A stretch of DNA of 7,701 nucleotides, taken from Spirochaetota bacterium. Lineage in GTDB: Bacteria; Spirochaetota; Spirochaetia; Treponematales; UBA12059. The notes beneath the pieces were generated by a model, which saw only the letters and a list, made by a program, of their open reading frames with translations, was not told the origin of the DNA and ran no database searches. Made by a program: the position numbers and the translations under genes. Where the stretch lies: the NCBI GenBank assembly GCA_022709445.1, contig JAKLIU010000094.1, positions 1 through 7,701 on the forward strand, given 5' to 3'. Shown here piece after piece: positions 7,101 through 7,701 of this stretch. Each line of letters starts with the position of its first letter. Position 1 is the first letter of the stretch.

Positions 7101-7701
7101 AGACGGCCTCCTTGGTTCTGTAGATGAAGGTGTCGGTCCTGAAATCCAGTTCCCGGATCGACGAGGAGAGCCCCTTGCCCTCCACCACGTCCAGCACCAG
7201 CATCATGGACTTGAGCAGCCCCGCGTCCAGGTCCGGCATCATGCGGACCGGCAGCCGGTACTGCGCGGGATAGACGACCAGTTCCGCGGGCGCGCCCGGC
7301 CTGGAAACCACCCGGATCTCGGAGAGGGCGGACAGGAGGGCCGGTTCGGTGGCCGCGAGCTCCGCCATGGACCGGAGCAGACCCGTGAACGGGGCCTCCA
7401 GCCTCAGGCCGTAGCGCAGGCCCCGGATCTCGATGCCGGAGAGGACCGGGAGCCCGTTGGCTCCGCCGAAGGCGGAGGCCGGGGCGAACAGGACTCCTTC
7501 GCCGTCGACGCAGTGGGCCTCCATCCTGCCGGATGGCCCCCGGGCGTACACGACGGCCAGGGGCACCCGCTCGCGCACCGTCACCGTGACGGTGTCCGGG
7601 AAGCGCTTCTCCGCGCGGGCCTCGGCGACCAGCGGGTTGGCGGCGACGCTGGCCGCCACCGCGTCCGCGTCCACCGCGAACCATCGCGGCCTCGCCGGCA
7701 G
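7093..7701 (-). CDS. ftsQ: Cell division protein FtsQ/DivIB, N-terminal part outside the window
   Basis: Bitopic membrane protein whose extracytoplasmic part links early and late divisome proteins (FtsL/FtsB and FtsW/FtsI). The last 202 codons are present; the cytoplasmic tail, membrane segment and start lie beyond base 7701. In window numbering (residue 1 at base 7701) the visible start is already in the POTRA domain: WFAVDADAVAASVAANPLV (7-25), then RFPDTVTVTVRERVPLAVV (33-51), the usual 'fP..v.v.v.Er.P.A' pattern. The beta domain follows, with CVDGEGVLF (64-72) and LPVLSG (84-89), and ends YRTKEAVSG. The family is poorly conserved in sequence, so the call rests on the POTRA pattern, the VD..G.vf motif and the position directly upstream of ftsA. 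Its final codons contain the ftsA ribosome site, which suggests translational coupling. Confidence 0.9.
   Translation of the reverse strand: MPARPRWFAVDADAVAASVAANPLVAEARAEKRFPDTVTVTVRERVPLAVVYARGPSGRMEAHCVDGEGVLFAPASAFGGANGLPVLSGIEIRGLRYGLRLEAPFTGLLRSMAELAATEPALLSALSEIRVVSRPGAPAELVVYPAQYRLPVRMMPDLDAGLLKSMMLVLDVVEGKGLSSSIRELDFRTDTFIYRTKEAVSG
7107..7113 (-). promoter_or_regulatory. Ribosome binding site of ftsA
   Basis: AAGGAGG on the minus strand, a full match to the anti-Shine-Dalgarno core, inside the end of ftsQ. It is 6 nt from the in-frame CTG 7100 and 10 nt from the out-of-frame GTG 7096. It places ftsA initiation at this spot whichever codon is used. Confidence 0.8.

Noticed and set aside
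2743..7127. Further long plus-strand open frames (2743-3669, 3630-4637, 4592-5860, 5760-7127).
   Set aside because: All are antisense to clear FtsZ, FtsA, Xer and lipoprotein genes, with low-complexity His/Arg/Ala/Gly composition and no domain features.
1..7701. Mobile element, CRISPR array, attachment site or integron, prompted by the tyrosine recombinase.
   Set aside because: No direct repeats flank the recombinase, no repeat-spacer pattern is visible, no cargo genes are present and base use matches the neighbours; it sits inside a housekeeping operon.

Overview
The window carries one uninterrupted run of seven genes, all on the minus strand and read from high to low coordinates: ftsQ (3' part), ftsA, ftsZ, a XerC/XerD-type tyrosine recombinase, a TPR lipoprotein, dprA (smf), and topA (5' part). 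The DNA is strongly G+C rich (about two thirds by eye). Nothing on the plus strand looks like a gene; the long plus-strand open frames are antisense shadows typical of high-GC coding DNA.

The joins are tight. ftsQ/ftsA overlap by about 8 nt, ftsZ/xer are 4 nt apart, xer/lipoprotein overlap by 4 nt (GTGA), lipoprotein/dprA overlap by about 11 nt, and dprA/topA are 5 nt apart. The only sizeable gap is 110 nt between ftsA and ftsZ. I see no rho-independent terminator or convincing sigma-70 promoter, so ftsQ to topA is probably one transcription unit, perhaps with an extra control point upstream of ftsZ.

Functionally the block joins the divisome core to chromosome processing. FtsQ is the periplasmic/membrane scaffold, FtsA the membrane anchor and FtsZ the tubulin-like ring. 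The Xer recombinase probably resolves chromosome dimers at division. DprA loads RecA onto single-stranded DNA, and TopA relaxes negative supercoils.

As far as I recall, ftsA-ftsZ near smf(dprA)-topA, with a small TPR/hypothetical gene and a CodV/XerC gene close by, is an arrangement seen in Treponema and other spirochaetes. A lipid-anchored TPR protein also fits a double-membraned bacterium. I therefore favour a high-GC, probably uncultured, member of the Spirochaetota. This rests on remembered gene order and protein flavour, not on a search.

The most notable point is the ftsA start. A perfect AAGGAGG sits 6 nt before an in-frame CTG, no ATG/GTG/TTG lies where FtsA must begin, and a GTG that overlaps the ftsQ stop is out of frame. 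Either ftsA uses a CTG start or one base is missing from the sequence. Smaller points are a Lys/Ala-rich N-terminal tail on TopA, N-terminal extra sequence on FtsZ, steady use of the ATA isoleucine codon despite high GC, and a palindrome in the ftsA-ftsZ gap. I found no mobile element, CRISPR array, RNA gene or obviously new system; this is mainly a conserved housekeeping region.
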